A stretch of DNA of 64,000 nt from Hamadaea sp013361475 (GTDB lineage: Bacteria; Actinomycetota; Actinomycetes; Mycobacteriales; Micromonosporaceae), in contig NZ_JBFAHM010000001.1 in NCBI RefSeq assembly GCF_040654195.1, positions 248,001 through 312,000 on the forward strand, given 5' to 3'. The notes below the pieces were generated by a model, which was not told where the DNA came from, searched no databases, and was given only the letters and a program-made list of their open reading frames with translations. The position numbers and the translations under genes are program-made. Below, piece by piece: positions 50,539 to 60,217 of the stretch (within the stretch, counting starts at the first letter, position 1; each line of letters starts with the position of its first letter).

Positions 50539-51351
50539 CTAGACGGGGAAGGTCGGGACGGGCTGCTCGGTCGGCGTGGGCGGGGTGGCCTTCCACAGCC
50601 CGATCCGCTGCGCGCCGAGCCGGGCGAGGTACTCCGGGTTGAGCAGCAGATAGCGGCGCCAGAGCCGCTTGGGCTCCAGGCCCAGCCGCCAGAGCCACTC
50701 CAGGCCGTAGCGCTGCATCCACGGCGGCGGCTTGCGCAGCCCACCGGCGTGGTAGTCGAAGGCGGCCCCCACCGCGAGCAGCGGCATCGCCAGGTGCGGA
50801 CGCAGCGCGTGAGCGAAGTTCTCCTGGCGCGGGCAGCCGAGCCCGACCAGGACAATCCGCGCGCCCGACGCCGTGATCCGACCCGCGATCTGTTCGGCCT
50901 CGCCCGGCTCGACGGCGCGGAACTTCGAGGCCTCGATCCCGGCGAACTTCAGCGCCGGAAACATCCGCTGAAGCGCCGGGACGAGCCGGTCGAGCGTGGG
51001 CGGGGTCGATCCGTAGAGGTAGACCGGCAGCCCGGCGGCGGCGGCCCGCTCCAGCACGCGGAGGGTCAGCGTGGGTCCGTAGACGCGGTCTCGCAGACCG
51101 GCGCCGTGCAGCAGGTTGAGCGCCCACCGAACCGGCTGCCCGTCCGGCGTCACGAGGTCGAAGCTGTTGAGGCGGGCGCCGAGGGCGGGGTCGTGGACCC
51201 CTTCCATCACGCCGTGGACGGCCAGAGCGGTGACCGCCATCGGACGGCCCTGCTCAGCGGCGGCGATGATGCGGTCGGTGGCCTCCGCGTAGTCGGTCGC
51301 GTCGACGAGTACGCCGAGGACGCTGCGTTTGCGCGTCGCGACCGTGGTCAC
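50539..51351 (-). CDS. WecB/TagA/CpsF-family glycosyltransferase (GT26)
   Basis: 270 residues. Motifs are TPDGQPVRWALNLL, RVYGPTLTLRVLERAAA, VYLYGSTPPTLDRL, VLVGLGCPRQENF and AVGAAFDYHAGGLRKPP with ERGLEWL-like GLEWLWRL, the standard GT26 set. These enzymes add an N-acetylmannosamine-type sugar to a lipid-linked intermediate in wall or exopolysaccharide synthesis. GTG 51351 overlaps the upstream SDR gene stop by 4 bases, so both are translated together. Confidence 0.88.
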   Translation of the reverse strand: MTTVATRKRSVLGVLVDATDYAEATDRIIAAAEQGRPMAVTALAVHGVMEGVHDPALGARLNSFDLVTPDGQPVRWALNLLHGAGLRDRVYGPTLTLRVLERAAAAGLPVYLYGSTPPTLDRLVPALQRMFPALKFAGIEASKFRAVEPGEAEQIAGRITASGARIVLVGLGCPRQENFAHALRPHLAMPLLAVGAAFDYHAGGLRKPPPWMQRYGLEWLWRLGLEPKRLWRRYLLLNPEYLARLGAQRIGLWKATPPTPTEQPVPTFPV

Positions 51352-52421
51352 GAACGGGTCCACTTGTCGGCGTTGGCCTCGTAGATCTCGCGGAGGATCG
51401 CCGGGACGTCGTAGGTCATCCGCCAGTCCGGGTAGTGACTGCTGAAGCGGGACATGTCGCTGACGTACCACTGGTGGTCGCCGATGCGCGCCTGCTCCAC
51501 GTAGTTGATCTGCGCCTCGTGACCGGTGATCTCCTGCGCGATCTGGAAGGCCTCGATGTGCGAGGTGTTGGAGAATCGGCCGCCGCCGAGGTTGTAGACC
51601 TCGCCGCTGCGCGGAGCGCGGAAGAAGGCCTCGAACGCGGTGAGCACGTCGTGCGAGTGGATCGCGTCGCGGACCATCTTGCCCTTGTACCCGTAGAGGT
51701 TGTAGGTCCGGCCTTCCATCACGCATCGCATCAGGTACGCGAGGAAGCCGTGCAGCTCGGCGGCGGAGTGCGCCGGCCCGGTGAGCGTGCCGCCGCGGAA
51801 GCAGGCGGTCTTCATCCCGAAGTACCGGCCGTACTCCTGGACGGCGACGTCGGCGGCGACCTTCGACACGCCGAAGATGGAGTGGAGGCTGCCGTCGATC
51901 GACATCTCCTCGGGGATGCCCTCGGCGTAGTACGGGTGCGCCGGGTCGAGCTCCCAGCGGGTCTCCAACTCGACCAGGGGAAGCCGGTTGGGCGTGTCGC
52001 CGTAGACCTTGTTGGTCGAACAGAAGATGAAGGCGGCCTCGGGGCAATGCTGCCGGGTGAACTCGAGGACGTTGAGGGTGCCCACCGCGTTGACGTCGAA
52101 GTCGGTGAACGGCTCCTTCGCCGCCCAGTCGTGCGACGGCTGTGCGGCGGTGTGGATGACGAGGGAGATGTCACTGCCGTAGCGCTCGAAGATCTTGGCG
52201 AGCAGCTCGCGGTCGCGGATGTCGACGTCGTAATGGGTGTACGAGTCGCCGAGCTCGCTGGTCAGGCGGACCAGGCTCCAGGCGGTCGAACCGTCGTCGC
52301 CGAAGAAGTACTTCCGCATGTCGTTGTCGATCCCGACGACCTGCAGACCCAGCTGGGCGAAGTGGCGGGCGGCCTCGGACCCGATCAGTCCGGCCGAGCC
52401 GGTAACCAGCGCAACACTCAC
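51348..52421 (-). CDS. NAD-dependent epimerase/dehydratase (extended SDR)
   Basis: 357 residues. Rossmann motif VTGSAGLIGS near the N-terminus, CSTNKVYGDTPNRLP with the catalytic Ser/Thr region, a YxxxK-type active site displaced into GSLHSIFGVSKVAADV, and FRGGTLTGPAHS. It most resembles CDP-paratose 2-epimerase and related nucleotide-sugar enzymes, but the usual Tyr of YxxxK seems to be Phe in IFGVSK, which deserves checking. Coupled to the GT26 gene; they likely make and transfer one sugar. GTG 52421, AGGAG upstream. Confidence 0.83.
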   Translation of the reverse strand: MSVALVTGSAGLIGSEAARHFAQLGLQVVGIDNDMRKYFFGDDGSTAWSLVRLTSELGDSYTHYDVDIRDRELLAKIFERYGSDISLVIHTAAQPSHDWAAKEPFTDFDVNAVGTLNVLEFTRQHCPEAAFIFCSTNKVYGDTPNRLPLVELETRWELDPAHPYYAEGIPEEMSIDGSLHSIFGVSKVAADVAVQEYGRYFGMKTACFRGGTLTGPAHSAAELHGFLAYLMRCVMEGRTYNLYGYKGKMVRDAIHSHDVLTAFEAFFRAPRSGEVYNLGGGRFSNTSHIEAFQIAQEITGHEAQINYVEQARIGDHQWYVSDMSRFSSHYPDWRMTYDVPAILREIYEANADKWTRS

Positions 52422-52569
52422 CGTTAATACTCCTGGCCTGCGTCTTCGGGGCACGGGGACACCGGACAGCATAGCCGCGGAGCAGGCGCGGGCAACCGGC
52501 CGGGATTCATGGACGAAGCGCCGGAGGGAGTACGGCTGTCGGGTTGCCGACGCACTGCCCTGACATACA

Positions 52570-52603
52570 GTAAGGGCGCCGAGCCTCAGCTCAGCGCCCT
52601 TAC
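52570..52603 (-). terminator. Hairpin downstream of tRNA-Leu
   Basis: 10-bp perfect stem GTAAGGGCGC (52570-52579 with 52594-52603) extended by inner GAGC/GCTC, just past the 3' end of the leftward tRNA. Confidence 0.82.
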
Positions 52604-52608
52604 GGCGG

Positions 52609-52691
52609 TGGGGAAGGAGGGAGTTGAACCCTCACGCCCTTTCGGGCACACGGACCTGAACCGTGCGCGTCTGCCATTCCGCCACTTCCCC
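52609..52691 (-). tRNA. tRNA-Leu (anticodon CAG)
   Basis: 83-base class II cloverleaf: acceptor GGGGAAG/CTTCCCC with discriminator A, anticodon stem CACGG/CCGTG around TTCAGGT (anticodon at 52656-52658), a long variable arm with TGCCCGAAAGGGCG, and the T arm GGGTTCAACTCCC. Confidence 0.96.
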
Positions 52692-52931
52692 AGAAGTGGA
52701 CAGCCGGCACAGCTTACGCTATGCGTGCTGTCACCACCAACCAGGTTGTTCCCAAAGGCAGAGCCGGCGGCGAGAATTCACCGTTTGGGCCAGGTGGCGG
52801 CGCGGGAAGAAGATTAGCACGGCGATCTCGGGCGGCCGAATCGGCCGGTCGGGAAGGCAAGGTGGATTGGGGCGCAGACGTGACGGGTGGCGGGCGGATA
52901 GCATCATGTCCTCGGAACCCGAGGAGGACCG

Positions 52932-53705
52932 GTGAGCGTGCTGCAACGCTTTGAGAAGAGGCTGGAAGGCCTGGTGGAGGGCGCCTTCGCGAAGGTGTTC
53001 AAGGGCGTCGTCCATCCCGTGGAGATCCTGAACGCCATGCAGCGGGAGGCCGAAGCCCACAAGGCGATCCTTGCGGGCGGCCGCACGCTGGTGCCCAATC
53101 GCTATGTGATCGATCTCTCGCCTTACGATCACAGCCGCCTGGCGCCGTACGCGGCCGCCCTGGCGCAGGAGCTGGCGCAGTCGCAGGCCGAGTTCATCGG
53201 AGAGCAGGCCTGGACCGTCTACGGCGACGTGATCGTGGAGATCGAGCGCGGCGACGGGCTCGACACCGGGATGTTCCGGGTGACCGCCGAAGTCTTCACC
53301 GGCGCCGAACCCGGCGGCGGCTACGCCGAGCCCGCCTACGACGCGCCGCCGGCGTACCAGGGGTATGACCAGCCCGGCGGCTACGACCAGCCGGGGGGCT
53401 ACGGCGCGCCGCAGGCCGGCGCCCGCAACGTGCGCTTGGTCTCGGCCGACGGCCGGACCTACCCGGTCGCCATCGGCTCGACCGTGATCGGCCGGGGCGA
53501 CCAGGCGAACCTGCGGCTGCCCGACGTCGGCATCTCGCGCCGACACGCCCGGATCGACTACGACGGCGGTCAGGTCGTCCTGACGGACCTCGGGTCCACG
53601 AACGGCACGATGGTCAACGGCCAGCGCATCTCGGCCGTGGCCCTCAACCCGGGTGACATGATCCAGATCGGCACGACCACGCTGACCTTCCGCGTGGACG
53701 GCTAG
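52932..53705 (+). CDS. fhaA: FHA-domain protein FhaA (DUF3662)
   Basis: 257 residues: N-terminal DUF3662 domain (VLQRFEKRLEGLVEGAFAKVFKG to about residue 115), a Tyr/Pro/Gly-rich linker with repeated GYDQPGG, and a C-terminal FHA domain (VIGRGDQANLRLPDVGISRRHARID...LGSTNGTMVNGQ) with the Arg, Ser and His that read phospho-Thr. FhaA binds phosphorylated wall-synthesis partners and PknB. GTG 52932 with GAGGAGG upstream opens the operon. Confidence 0.95.
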   Translation: MSVLQRFEKRLEGLVEGAFAKVFKGVVHPVEILNAMQREAEAHKAILAGGRTLVPNRYVIDLSPYDHSRLAPYAAALAQELAQSQAEFIGEQAWTVYGDVIVEIERGDGLDTGMFRVTAEVFTGAEPGGGYAEPAYDAPPAYQGYDQPGGYDQPGGYGAPQAGARNVRLVSADGRTYPVAIGSTVIGRGDQANLRLPDVGISRRHARIDYDGGQVVLTDLGSTNGTMVNGQRISAVALNPGDMIQIGTTTLTFRVDG

Positions 53706-53710
53706 CGGCC

Positions 53711-54196
53711 GTGCCGGAATTCGTTCTCGCCGCCGCCCGGTTCGGCTTCCTCATCCTGCTGTGGATCTTCGTGTTCACGGTGGTGGGCGTCATCCGCCGG
53801 GATCTCTTCGCCGGGGCGCGTGCGTCCCGGCTGGTCGCCGCGCCCCGCGGGGTGGGTGCGGCGGCGGCGGGACCGTCCCGACCGGCCAAGGTCAAGAAAG
53901 GCCGGGCCGCTCATCAGCTGGTGGTGACGGCGGGCGCCCTCGCGGGCACCCGCCTCACGCTGGGCGAGGCGCAGATCACGATCGGGCGGGCCGAGGACTC
54001 CACGCTCGTCATCACCGACGACTACGCCTCCGCCCGGCATGCCCGGCTGGTCCCGCGGAACGGTCAGTGGTTCATCGAAGATCTGGGCTCGACGAACGGC
54101 ACTTATCTGGACCGGAACAAGGTGACCGGCCCTACCCCCGTACCCCTTGGCGTGCCGATCAGGATCGGCCGCACTGCCCTCGAGTTGCGACCATGA
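53711..54196 (+). CDS. fhaB: Membrane FHA-domain protein FhaB
   Basis: 161 residues: one N-terminal membrane helix (FVLAAARFGFLILLWIFVFTVVGVI), basic linker, C-terminal FHA domain (ITIGRAEDSTLVITDDYASARHARL...LGSTNGTYLDRNKV). Starts 5 bases after fhaA and overlaps pstP by 4 bases. Known in mycobacteria (FipA) for linking phosphorylation to division. Confidence 0.94.
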   Translation: MPEFVLAAARFGFLILLWIFVFTVVGVIRRDLFAGARASRLVAAPRGVGAAAAGPSRPAKVKKGRAAHQLVVTAGALAGTRLTLGEAQITIGRAEDSTLVITDDYASARHARLVPRNGQWFIEDLGSTNGTYLDRNKVTGPTPVPLGVPIRIGRTALELRP

Positions 54197-55560
54197 CCCT
54201 CACCCTGCGCTACGCGGCCCGCAGTGACCGCGGCCTGATCCGAGACGGCAACCAGGATTCCGTCTACGCCGGGCCGCGGCTGCTCGCCGTCGCCGACGGC
54301 ATGGGCGGCATGGCCGCCGGTGACGTCGCGAGCAACATCGTCATCGGTGCGATGGCCCCGCTCGACGAGGACGTCCCGGGCGATGCCCTGGTCGATGCCC
54401 TCCGCGGCGCCGTCGAAGCCGCCAACCAGCAGCTTCGCGACACGGTCGACGCCAATCCCCATCTGGAGGGGATGGGCACGACGCTCACCGCGATGCTCTT
54501 CTCCGGTACCAAGATCGGCCTCGTCCACATCGGCGACTCGCGGGCCTACCTGCTGCGGGACAACGAGTTCGCGCAGATCACCAAGGACGACACCTACGTG
54601 CAGATGCTGGTCGACGAGGGCCGCATCTCCGCCGAGGAGGCCAGCAGTCATCCGCAGCGCTCCCTGCTGACCCGGGCCATGGACGGCCGGGACGTCGAGC
54701 CGGAGTACTCGGTGCGGCAGGTCATGCCGGGCGACCGCTACCTGATCTGTTCGGACGGCCTGTCCGGCGTGGTCAGCGCGGAGACCATCGGCGAGACCAT
54801 GCGCGAGTACGTCGACCCGTCCCAGTGCGTCGACCGGCTCATCGCCCTCGCCCTGCGCGGCGGCGGCCCCGACAACATCACCGTGATCGTCGCCGACGCC
54901 CACGACGAGGACATCGTCGAAGACGTGCCGGTGGTCGGCGGGGCGGCCGCCCGGGATCGTGGAAACGAGAGCGCCGGTGGCGAGTCGACGCCGGCCGCCC
55001 GTGCGGCCTCGCTGACCGCCAACGCCGCGCCACGCCCGGCCGCCCCGACCGAGCCGCAGAACTCGGCCGAGGACGAACCGCGGCCCCGCCGCCGTCCCTG
55101 GCTGACCGTGGGGATCCTGGTGGTCCTGGTCGGCATCCTTGGTGGCCTGCTGTACGCCGGCTGGCATTACACCCAGTCGCAGTTCTACGTCGGGGTGACC
55201 GAAGACGGCTACGTGGCCGTCTTCAAGGGCGTACCGGGGTCGATCGCCGGCCTCAGCCTGTCCGAGGTCGACACGGCGAGCCAGGTGAAGGTCGACGCGC
55301 TGACCCAGGTCGCTCAGGACCGCGTACGCAAGGGGATCGCCGCCGCGACCGAGACTGAGGCGCAGCAGATCCTGGCCGGTCTGACCAGTGACAGCCCGAC
55401 GAACCCCAACCTGCTGCCGACCTGTACGCCGTCCGCCGGTCCCTCGGCGAGCGCGTCGGCGTCGGCCGCCGCCACCACGGGTGCGACCGCCACGACCGCG
55501 GCCACCGCCTCCCCCTCCCCGAACGACGGCGCGCTGAGTCCGGCCCCCTGCCGCTCGTAG
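54193..55560 (+). CDS. pstP: PP2C-type Ser/Thr protein phosphatase
   Basis: 455 residues: cytoplasmic PP2C domain with metal ligands in DGNQDSVYAG, VADGMGGMAAGD, CSDGLSG and GPDNITVIVAD; a linker; a membrane helix (WLTVGILVVLVGILGGLLYAGW, about 303-324); and a small extracellular domain with a Ser/Thr/Ala tail. It reverses phosphorylation by PknA and PknB. ATG 54193 overlaps fhaB. Confidence 0.96.
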   Translation: MTLTLRYAARSDRGLIRDGNQDSVYAGPRLLAVADGMGGMAAGDVASNIVIGAMAPLDEDVPGDALVDALRGAVEAANQQLRDTVDANPHLEGMGTTLTAMLFSGTKIGLVHIGDSRAYLLRDNEFAQITKDDTYVQMLVDEGRISAEEASSHPQRSLLTRAMDGRDVEPEYSVRQVMPGDRYLICSDGLSGVVSAETIGETMREYVDPSQCVDRLIALALRGGGPDNITVIVADAHDEDIVEDVPVVGGAAARDRGNESAGGESTPAARAASLTANAAPRPAAPTEPQNSAEDEPRPRRRPWLTVGILVVLVGILGGLLYAGWHYTQSQFYVGVTEDGYVAVFKGVPGSIAGLSLSEVDTASQVKVDALTQVAQDRVRKGIAAATETEAQQILAGLTSDSPTNPNLLPTCTPSAGPSASASASAAATTGATATTAATASPSPNDGALSPAPCRS

Positions 55561-55581
55561 AACTCCCACCGTGAGGATGCT

Positions 55582-57306
55582 GTGACCGCTGCCGCCGTCT
55601 CCCCGCCCGTCGCCGCGCCCCCGGCGGCGGGGAAGCGCGCGCGCCGGGCCCGCCGCACCGAGCTGATTCTGCTGGTGCTCGGCATGATCGTGGTGGTCGG
55701 CTACTTGGCGGCGGCCGAGGCGAACCTCCTCGACACGATCACGCCGGACTTCTGGGTGCCGGCCGGCATCCTGGGCGTGATCTACGCCGCCATGCACCTG
55801 GTGATCCGCTTGCGGGCGCCGTACGCCGATCCGGTGATCCTGCCGGTGGTGGCCACGTTGAACGGCCTCGGCGTCGTCTTCCTGCGCCGGCTCGACCTCG
55901 GCAAGGCGAAGACGGGCGAGCGGGCCGACTTGTCGATCTTCGCCGGGGAGGGCGGACGGCAGCTCCTCTGGACGGCCATCGCGGTCGCCATGGCGGCGGT
56001 GCTGCTCTGGTTCCTCACCGACCACCGGACGATCTCCCGGTACGCCTGGACGCTGGGCTTCGTCGGCATCATCCTGATGATGCTCCCGGCCATCCTGCCG
56101 AGGCGGTTCTCCGAGGTCAACGGGGCCAAGCTGTGGATCAAGCTCGGTTCGTTCTCGATTCAGCCCGGTGAGTTCGCCAAGCTGATGCTCGCCTCCTTCT
56201 TCGCGTACTACCTGGTACGCAAACGGGAGGTGCTGGCGCTGGCCAGCAAGCGAGTGCTGGGGATCGACTTCCCCCGGGGCCGCGACCTGGGCCCGATCCT
56301 CGCGGTCTGGGTGCTCAGCCTGGTCGTCCTCGTCTTCGAGAAGGACCTCGGCACCGCGCTGCTCTACTTCGGCCTGTTCATCGTGATGCTCTACATCGCG
56401 ACCGAGCGGGTCAGCTGGCTGCTCATCGGTCTGATCCTGTTCTTCGGCGGCGCGTTCCTGGCGTACTTCCTGGGCAAGGTCATCGGTGGGCCGTTCGCCA
56501 ACTTCTACGACCGGGCCAACATCTGGCTCGACCCGTTCAGCGGCGACCGGCCCTACAACGAGGGCTACCAGCTCGTGCAGTCCCTGCTCGGGCTCGGCAC
56601 CGGAGGTCTGTTCGGCACCGGCCCCGGTGCGGGGTCGCCGGGCCAGGTTCCGGAGGTCCGCAACGACTTCGTCTTCGCCGGGATGGGCGAGGAGATCGGG
56701 CTCATCGGGCTCACCGCGCTGCTGTGCCTCTATCTGCTCATCGTGGTCCGCGGCTTGAAGTCGGCGCTCGGCGTACGGGACTCCTTCGGCAAGCTGCTCG
56801 CCGGTGGCCTGGCGTTCACCTTGGGTTTGCAGGTGTTCGTCATCGTCGGCGGGGTGAGCCGGTTGATCCCCCTCACCGGCCAGACCACGCCGTTCCTGTC
56901 CGCCGGTGGATCCTCGCTGATGGCCAACTGGTTACTCGTCGCCATCCTGCTGCGGGTCTCCGACGCGGCCCGCGCGCCGCTGGGTGCGCCGGGCGGCATG
57001 ATCCGGCCGCCGGTGGCGACACCGGCTCCTGGCCGAGCCCCGGTGGGGACGGCCTCCGCTCCGGCCGGTGCGCTGCGACCCGCGCCCGGTGCCGGGCCGG
57101 CGCAACACCCGGCCCACCAGCAACCGCCGGCCCATCACCCGGCGTCGGGAACCCCGAGTGCCCCTCCGCCCGTCTCATCGGGCGTGCCCGCGCCCCTGCC
57201 CGGCACCGCCGAGCAGCCGATCCTCGGCGGTCCGGCCGACGACATCGACGGTGACGCCGAGACCGAGATGATCGACTCGCCGTCCCGCCCGAAGGAGAAC
57301 CCGTGA
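55582..57306 (+). CDS. rodA: RodA/FtsW-type SEDS glycan polymerase
   Basis: 574 residues with about ten membrane helices of the SEDS family. Markers are QPGEFAKLMLASFFAYYL, FEKDLGTALLYFGLF, DRPYNEGYQLVQSLLGLGTGGLFGTGPG and FAGMGEEIGLIG. It polymerises peptidoglycan together with the adjacent transpeptidase. The last 100 residues form a Pro/Ala/Gly-rich cytoplasmic tail ending acidic. GTG 55582; its stop overlaps pbpA by 4 bases. Confidence 0.95.
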   Translation: MTAAAVSPPVAAPPAAGKRARRARRTELILLVLGMIVVVGYLAAAEANLLDTITPDFWVPAGILGVIYAAMHLVIRLRAPYADPVILPVVATLNGLGVVFLRRLDLGKAKTGERADLSIFAGEGGRQLLWTAIAVAMAAVLLWFLTDHRTISRYAWTLGFVGIILMMLPAILPRRFSEVNGAKLWIKLGSFSIQPGEFAKLMLASFFAYYLVRKREVLALASKRVLGIDFPRGRDLGPILAVWVLSLVVLVFEKDLGTALLYFGLFIVMLYIATERVSWLLIGLILFFGGAFLAYFLGKVIGGPFANFYDRANIWLDPFSGDRPYNEGYQLVQSLLGLGTGGLFGTGPGAGSPGQVPEVRNDFVFAGMGEEIGLIGLTALLCLYLLIVVRGLKSALGVRDSFGKLLAGGLAFTLGLQVFVIVGGVSRLIPLTGQTTPFLSAGGSSLMANWLLVAILLRVSDAARAPLGAPGGMIRPPVATPAPGRAPVGTASAPAGALRPAPGAGPAQHPAHQQPPAHHPASGTPSAPPPVSSGVPAPLPGTAEQPILGGPADDIDGDAETEMIDSPSRPKENP

Positions 57307-58805
57307 ACGCCCCACTGCGCCGCGTCGGAGTGGTCGCGATGGTCCTCTTCGGGCTGCTGTTCGCGAACCTGAACTTCGTCCAGTGGCACAAGGCCAACGA
57401 CTACCGGACCAGCCAGTACAACGGCCGCGTGCAGGTCGCCGAGTACGACCGGCAGCGCGGCGTGATCCAGGTCAGCGGCAAGCCCGGAGCACAGTCGATC
57501 ACCACCGAGGACAACCTGAAGTTCCTCCGGCAGTACCCGTACAAGGCCGAATTCGCCCACGTCATCGGCTACAAGCCGGTCAACGGCGAGGCGACCGGCA
57601 TCGAGTACATCGAGAACGAGTTCCTCGCCGGGACGAGCGACCAGTTGTTCGCCGACCGGCTGCGGGACCTCTGGTCGAACGAGAAGACGCCCGGCGGGAA
57701 CGTCGTGACGACCCTGTCGCTGCGGGCGCAGCAGACGGCGTACAAGGAGCTGCTGAACAACGCCAACGACGCGAAGGTCGGTTCGGTGGTGGCCCTCGAC
57801 CCGACCACCGGCGCCGTGCTCGCCATGGTCTCCACGCCGAGCTACGACCCGAACCTGCTGGTCAGCCACGACACGAAGGCGGCCAACGCGGCGTACGACC
57901 GGCTCGCCTCCGACCCCAGCCAGCCGCTGCTGAACCGCGCGGTCAAGGAGACGTACGCCCCCGGCTCGATCTTCAAGGTGATCGACTCGGCGGCCGCCCT
58001 TGAGCGCGGCTACACGATGAACACCTCGATCCCGGCCGGCTCTTCGTACACCGCACCCGGGACGACGCACGCGATCAAGAACGCGGCGCCCTCGATCTGC
58101 CCGGAGGCGCAGGTCACCCTGATCGAGGCGCTGACCGAGTCGTGCAACACCGGCTTCGCCCAGCTGGGCGTGGCGCTCGGGCCGCAGGCGCTGACCGACA
58201 CCGCCGAGTCCTTCGGCTTCGGCGATGACAGCCTGCGGGTCGGGCAGCTCGGCAAGGACAACGGGATCCTGGTCGCTCCGAGTCAGGTGGGCAGGCTGAC
58301 CACCGACAGCGGCGGCCCGGACCAGCCGATCATCGCCCAGACGTCCATCGGTCAGGCCGACGCACGGGTCACGCCGATGCAGGCGGCGCTCATGGCGGCG
58401 ACCGTCGCCAACGGTGGCGTCCAGATGCGGCCGTACCTCGTGCAGCAATTGCTCGGCCCGGACCTCACGCCGTACGACATCGCCTCACCGCGTCAGCTGC
58501 GCACGGCCTGCACCCAGGGTGTCGCACAGAGCCTGCAGGCGATGATGGTCAGCGTCGTGGAGAACGGCACGGCTAAGAAAGCGCAGATCGACGGCTATGT
58601 CGTCGGCGGCAAGACGGGCACGGCCCAGAACGCCGAGAACGCGAAAGACCACGGCTGGTTCATCGGCTTCGCGATGAAGGACGGCAAGCCCCTGGTGGCG
58701 GTGGCCGTCCTGCTCGCGAACGCCGGTTCGGGGGGTAGCGGCGAGGCCGCACGCATCGGCGGACAGGTCATGAAGGCCGTCATCGCCGACCGGGGAGGTA
58801 AGTAG
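57303..58805 (+). CDS. pbpA: Class B penicillin-binding protein (PbpA)
   Basis: 500 residues: N-terminal membrane helix (VGVVAMVLFGLLFANLNF), dimerisation/pedestal domain, and a transpeptidase domain with SIFK (Ser222, Lys225), SCN and KTGTAQN motifs. Works with RodA in wall synthesis. GTG 57303 lies inside the rodA stop overlap. Confidence 0.95.
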   Translation: MNAPLRRVGVVAMVLFGLLFANLNFVQWHKANDYRTSQYNGRVQVAEYDRQRGVIQVSGKPGAQSITTEDNLKFLRQYPYKAEFAHVIGYKPVNGEATGIEYIENEFLAGTSDQLFADRLRDLWSNEKTPGGNVVTTLSLRAQQTAYKELLNNANDAKVGSVVALDPTTGAVLAMVSTPSYDPNLLVSHDTKAANAAYDRLASDPSQPLLNRAVKETYAPGSIFKVIDSAAALERGYTMNTSIPAGSSYTAPGTTHAIKNAAPSICPEAQVTLIEALTESCNTGFAQLGVALGPQALTDTAESFGFGDDSLRVGQLGKDNGILVAPSQVGRLTTDSGGPDQPIIAQTSIGQADARVTPMQAALMAATVANGGVQMRPYLVQQLLGPDLTPYDIASPRQLRTACTQGVAQSLQAMMVSVVENGTAKKAQIDGYVVGGKTGTAQNAENAKDHGWFIGFAMKDGKPLVAVAVLLANAGSGGSGEAARIGGQVMKAVIADRGGK

Positions 58806-58807
58806 TA

Positions 58808-60217
58808 ATGGTGTCCCCAGGGACGCTGCTGAGTGGGCGATACCGGCTCGATGAGCGGATCGCCACCGGCGGCATGGGCGACGTGTGGCGGGGGACCGAC
58901 GAAACGCTCGGGCGCACGGTCGCGATCAAGATTCTGCTCCCGGCGCTCCTCGAGGAGCCCGGGTTCTCCGAGCGCTTCCGGCTGGAAGCCCGCACGATGG
59001 CAACGATCAACCACCCTGGCGTCGTCGACATCTACGACTACGGCAGCGACCAGCAGGTGGCCTATCTCGTGATGGAGTACGTGGAAGGCGACGCGCTCTC
59101 GCGTACCCTCGCGCGCGTCGGGCGGCTCACGCCCGCGCGCACCATGGCGCTCATCGCCCAGGCCGCGGAGGCCCTGGAGGCCGCGCATCTCAAAGGCATC
59201 GTGCATCGCGACGTCAAACCCGGCAATCTGCTGGTACGCGCGAACGGCACCCTCGTGCTCACCGACTTCGGCATCGCCCGCTCCGCGGTCGCCTCGCAGT
59301 TGACGGCGGCGGGAGCAGTGCTCGGCACGGCCTCGTACCTGGCGCCGGAGCAGGCGGCGGGGCAGACGGCGACGACCGCGTCCGACATCTACTCGCTCGG
59401 CGTGGTGGCGTACCAATGTCTGTCGGGACGGCGGCCGTTCGACGGGGACAACCCGATCGAGATCGCGATGAAGCACGTCCGGATGACGCCGCCCGCGCTG
59501 CCGCCCGACGTGCCACCCGCCGTACGCGCGATCGTCGAGCGGGCGATGGCCAAGGATCCGTCGGCTCGCTGGCCCAGCGCGGCGATCTTCGCGGCCGCGT
59601 CGCGGCAGGCGGCGGCCGTTCTCAGCAGCGAACAGTCCGGTCGTGCCGCGTCGCCGAGTGCGCCCGTGTCGCCGGTGCCTTATTCGCCTGCGCCGTCATC
59701 GCCGGCTCGTCCGCCGGTCCGGCCCGTCACCGGCAGCCCGGCCGGTACGCCGGTCGGTGCCGGCCTGCCGCATCGCGTACCGGGACAGCCGGCGCAGCCC
59801 GTGCGCCCGGCCGCTCGCGTCAGCGTTCCGGCAGCTCCGGCACCGGTCTCTCCGTTGGGCGCCACCGGTGTCGCGACCGGTGGCCGCACCTCGACGGGGT
59901 ACGCTGCCACTCAGGCCCCGAGTAGCGGAGGCTGGCGTACCTTTTGGATGATTTTGTTGGTTTTTCTGGCCATGGCTGCCATCGTGGCCATTGCCGCGTT
60001 CATCGGGTATACCGTCACCCGGAACACGACGGCGAGTGGTGCGGCTCACACATCCACCGTCGCGAACGTGACAAGACAGGCAAACATTTGGCAAGCTGAC
60101 TCGGCCCGAGCAAACCTAGCCGAGACCTCCGCCGCGACCGCGGTGAGGGCGATCGCGACCGACACGGCAGGATCACGGGTCCTGGCGCCGACGAGCGAAG
60201 GACGACGGACGAGATGA
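58808..60217 (+). CDS. pknA: Ser/Thr protein kinase PknA
   Basis: 469 residues: kinase domain about 12-270 with a Gly loop containing TGGMGDVW, VAIK (Lys41), HRDVKPGN, DFGIA and APEQAAG; a Pro/Ala/Val linker; one membrane helix (WMILLVFLAMAAIVAIAAFIGY); and a short extracellular tail. Overlaps pknB by 4 bases. In mycobacteria PknA and PknB together control growth and division. Confidence 0.94.
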   Translation: MVSPGTLLSGRYRLDERIATGGMGDVWRGTDETLGRTVAIKILLPALLEEPGFSERFRLEARTMATINHPGVVDIYDYGSDQQVAYLVMEYVEGDALSRTLARVGRLTPARTMALIAQAAEALEAAHLKGIVHRDVKPGNLLVRANGTLVLTDFGIARSAVASQLTAAGAVLGTASYLAPEQAAGQTATTASDIYSLGVVAYQCLSGRRPFDGDNPIEIAMKHVRMTPPALPPDVPPAVRAIVERAMAKDPSARWPSAAIFAAASRQAAAVLSSEQSGRAASPSAPVSPVPYSPAPSSPARPPVRPVTGSPAGTPVGAGLPHRVPGQPAQPVRPAARVSVPAAPAPVSPLGATGVATGGRTSTGYAATQAPSSGGWRTFWMILLVFLAMAAIVAIAAFIGYTVTRNTTASGAAHTSTVANVTRQANIWQADSARANLAETSAATAVRAIATDTAGSRVLAPTSEGRRTR

